Shown here in pieces: positions 63,958-64,000 of a stretch of 64,000 nucleotides of DNA; the stretch's first letter is position 1; the number at the start of each line of letters is the position of its first letter. The notes under the pieces are model-generated. The model was not told where the DNA came from and did not search any database. It saw nothing but the letters and a program-made list of their open reading frames with translations. Source of the stretch: Candidatus Aminicenantes bacterium JdFR-78 (GTDB lineage Bacteria > Acidobacteriota > Aminicenantia > JdFR-78); the NCBI GenBank assembly GCA_002010665.1, contig MTON01000001.1, positions 93,985 to 157,984 of the forward strand. Direction: 5' to 3'. Both the position numbers and the translations under genes were made by a program.

Positions 63958-64000
63958 ATGGAGAGCGAGAAAATTCTTGAAGATGAGTTTAAAAAATTCA
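63958..64000 (+). CDS. Start of an unidentified gene, cut by the window edge
   Basis: Only 14 codons are visible (MESEKILEDEFKKF). The ATG has no ribosome site. A TATTAT (63946-63951) six bases before it would again give a leaderless transcript; a TTGACT lies at 63919 but is rather far. The frame stays open to the end of the window. The family cannot be judged. Confidence 0.4.
   Translation, partial: MESEKILEDEFKKF

Overview
The window is AT-rich DNA from a Gram-negative bacterium. lpxK, an lpxL-type acyltransferase, a GmhA-type isomerase and a beta-barrel protein point to an outer membrane with LPS. A full Rnf complex points to anaerobic or low-potential redox metabolism. Large secreted peptidases and glycosidases (S9 peptidase, Asp-box/VPS10-type protein, clan GH-D enzyme, NamZ-type enzyme) and exported AmmeMemoRadiSam-type proteins resemble gene sets I associate with Aminicenantes or Acidobacteriota. 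That assignment is inference; no rRNA or marker phylogeny is available here.

Layout. 1-4.8 kb: 5' part of an S9 peptidase, tRNA-His, an HD-GYP gene broken by an in-frame amber codon, a degenerate copy of the tRNA-His 3' end, a cupin, a FmdB-type zinc ribbon, tRNA-Ala(CGC) and a Mut7-C protein. 4.8-8.0 kb: MacA/MacB-type efflux operon. 8.1-13.7 kb: DUF362 protein, Tat-signal radical SAM enzyme, membrane spermidine-synthase-like protein, then an outer-membrane protein. 13.7-20.4 kb: tRNA-Ala(GGC), rsmA, NamZ-like protein, lpxK-lpxL, MBL-fold hydrolase, rph, SIS isomerase, PlsC. 20.4-26.7 kb: serine hydrolase, SSS symporter and GH-D enzyme in one overlapping operon. 26.7-44.2 kb: a CRISPR-Cas locus. 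44.3-57 kb: CBM-like protein and agmatinase-family protein; an operon with two DUF62 SAM-hydrolase paralogues, a TPR transpeptidase, RecD2 and a secreted MEMO protein; an EamA transporter; the Asp-box protein. 56.9-63.9 kb: rnfCDGEAB plus RseC-like, NusG-II and ApbE genes. A gene begins at the right edge.

The CRISPR-Cas system is the main accessory block. All cas genes lie on the minus strand: cas6, two small unknown genes (one frameshifted), cas8 (CXXC-CXXC/Cst1-like), a separate 122-aa gene that may be a small subunit, cas7, cas5, cas3, a gene remnant, cas4, a DUF4143-type ATPase, cas2, cas1, leader, then 86 repeats. It looks like a complete type I (I-B-like) system. A leader promoter, repeats ending ATTGAAAC on the minus strand, and decayed repeats at the far end all agree that the array is read from 33.1 kb down to 27.4 kb.

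Several promoters sit so close to the start codon that the mRNA would be leaderless or nearly so (NamZ-like gene, lpxK, rnfC, EamA gene). I used this to correct starts. The least explained theme is a set of SAM-linked proteins that carry export or membrane signals.
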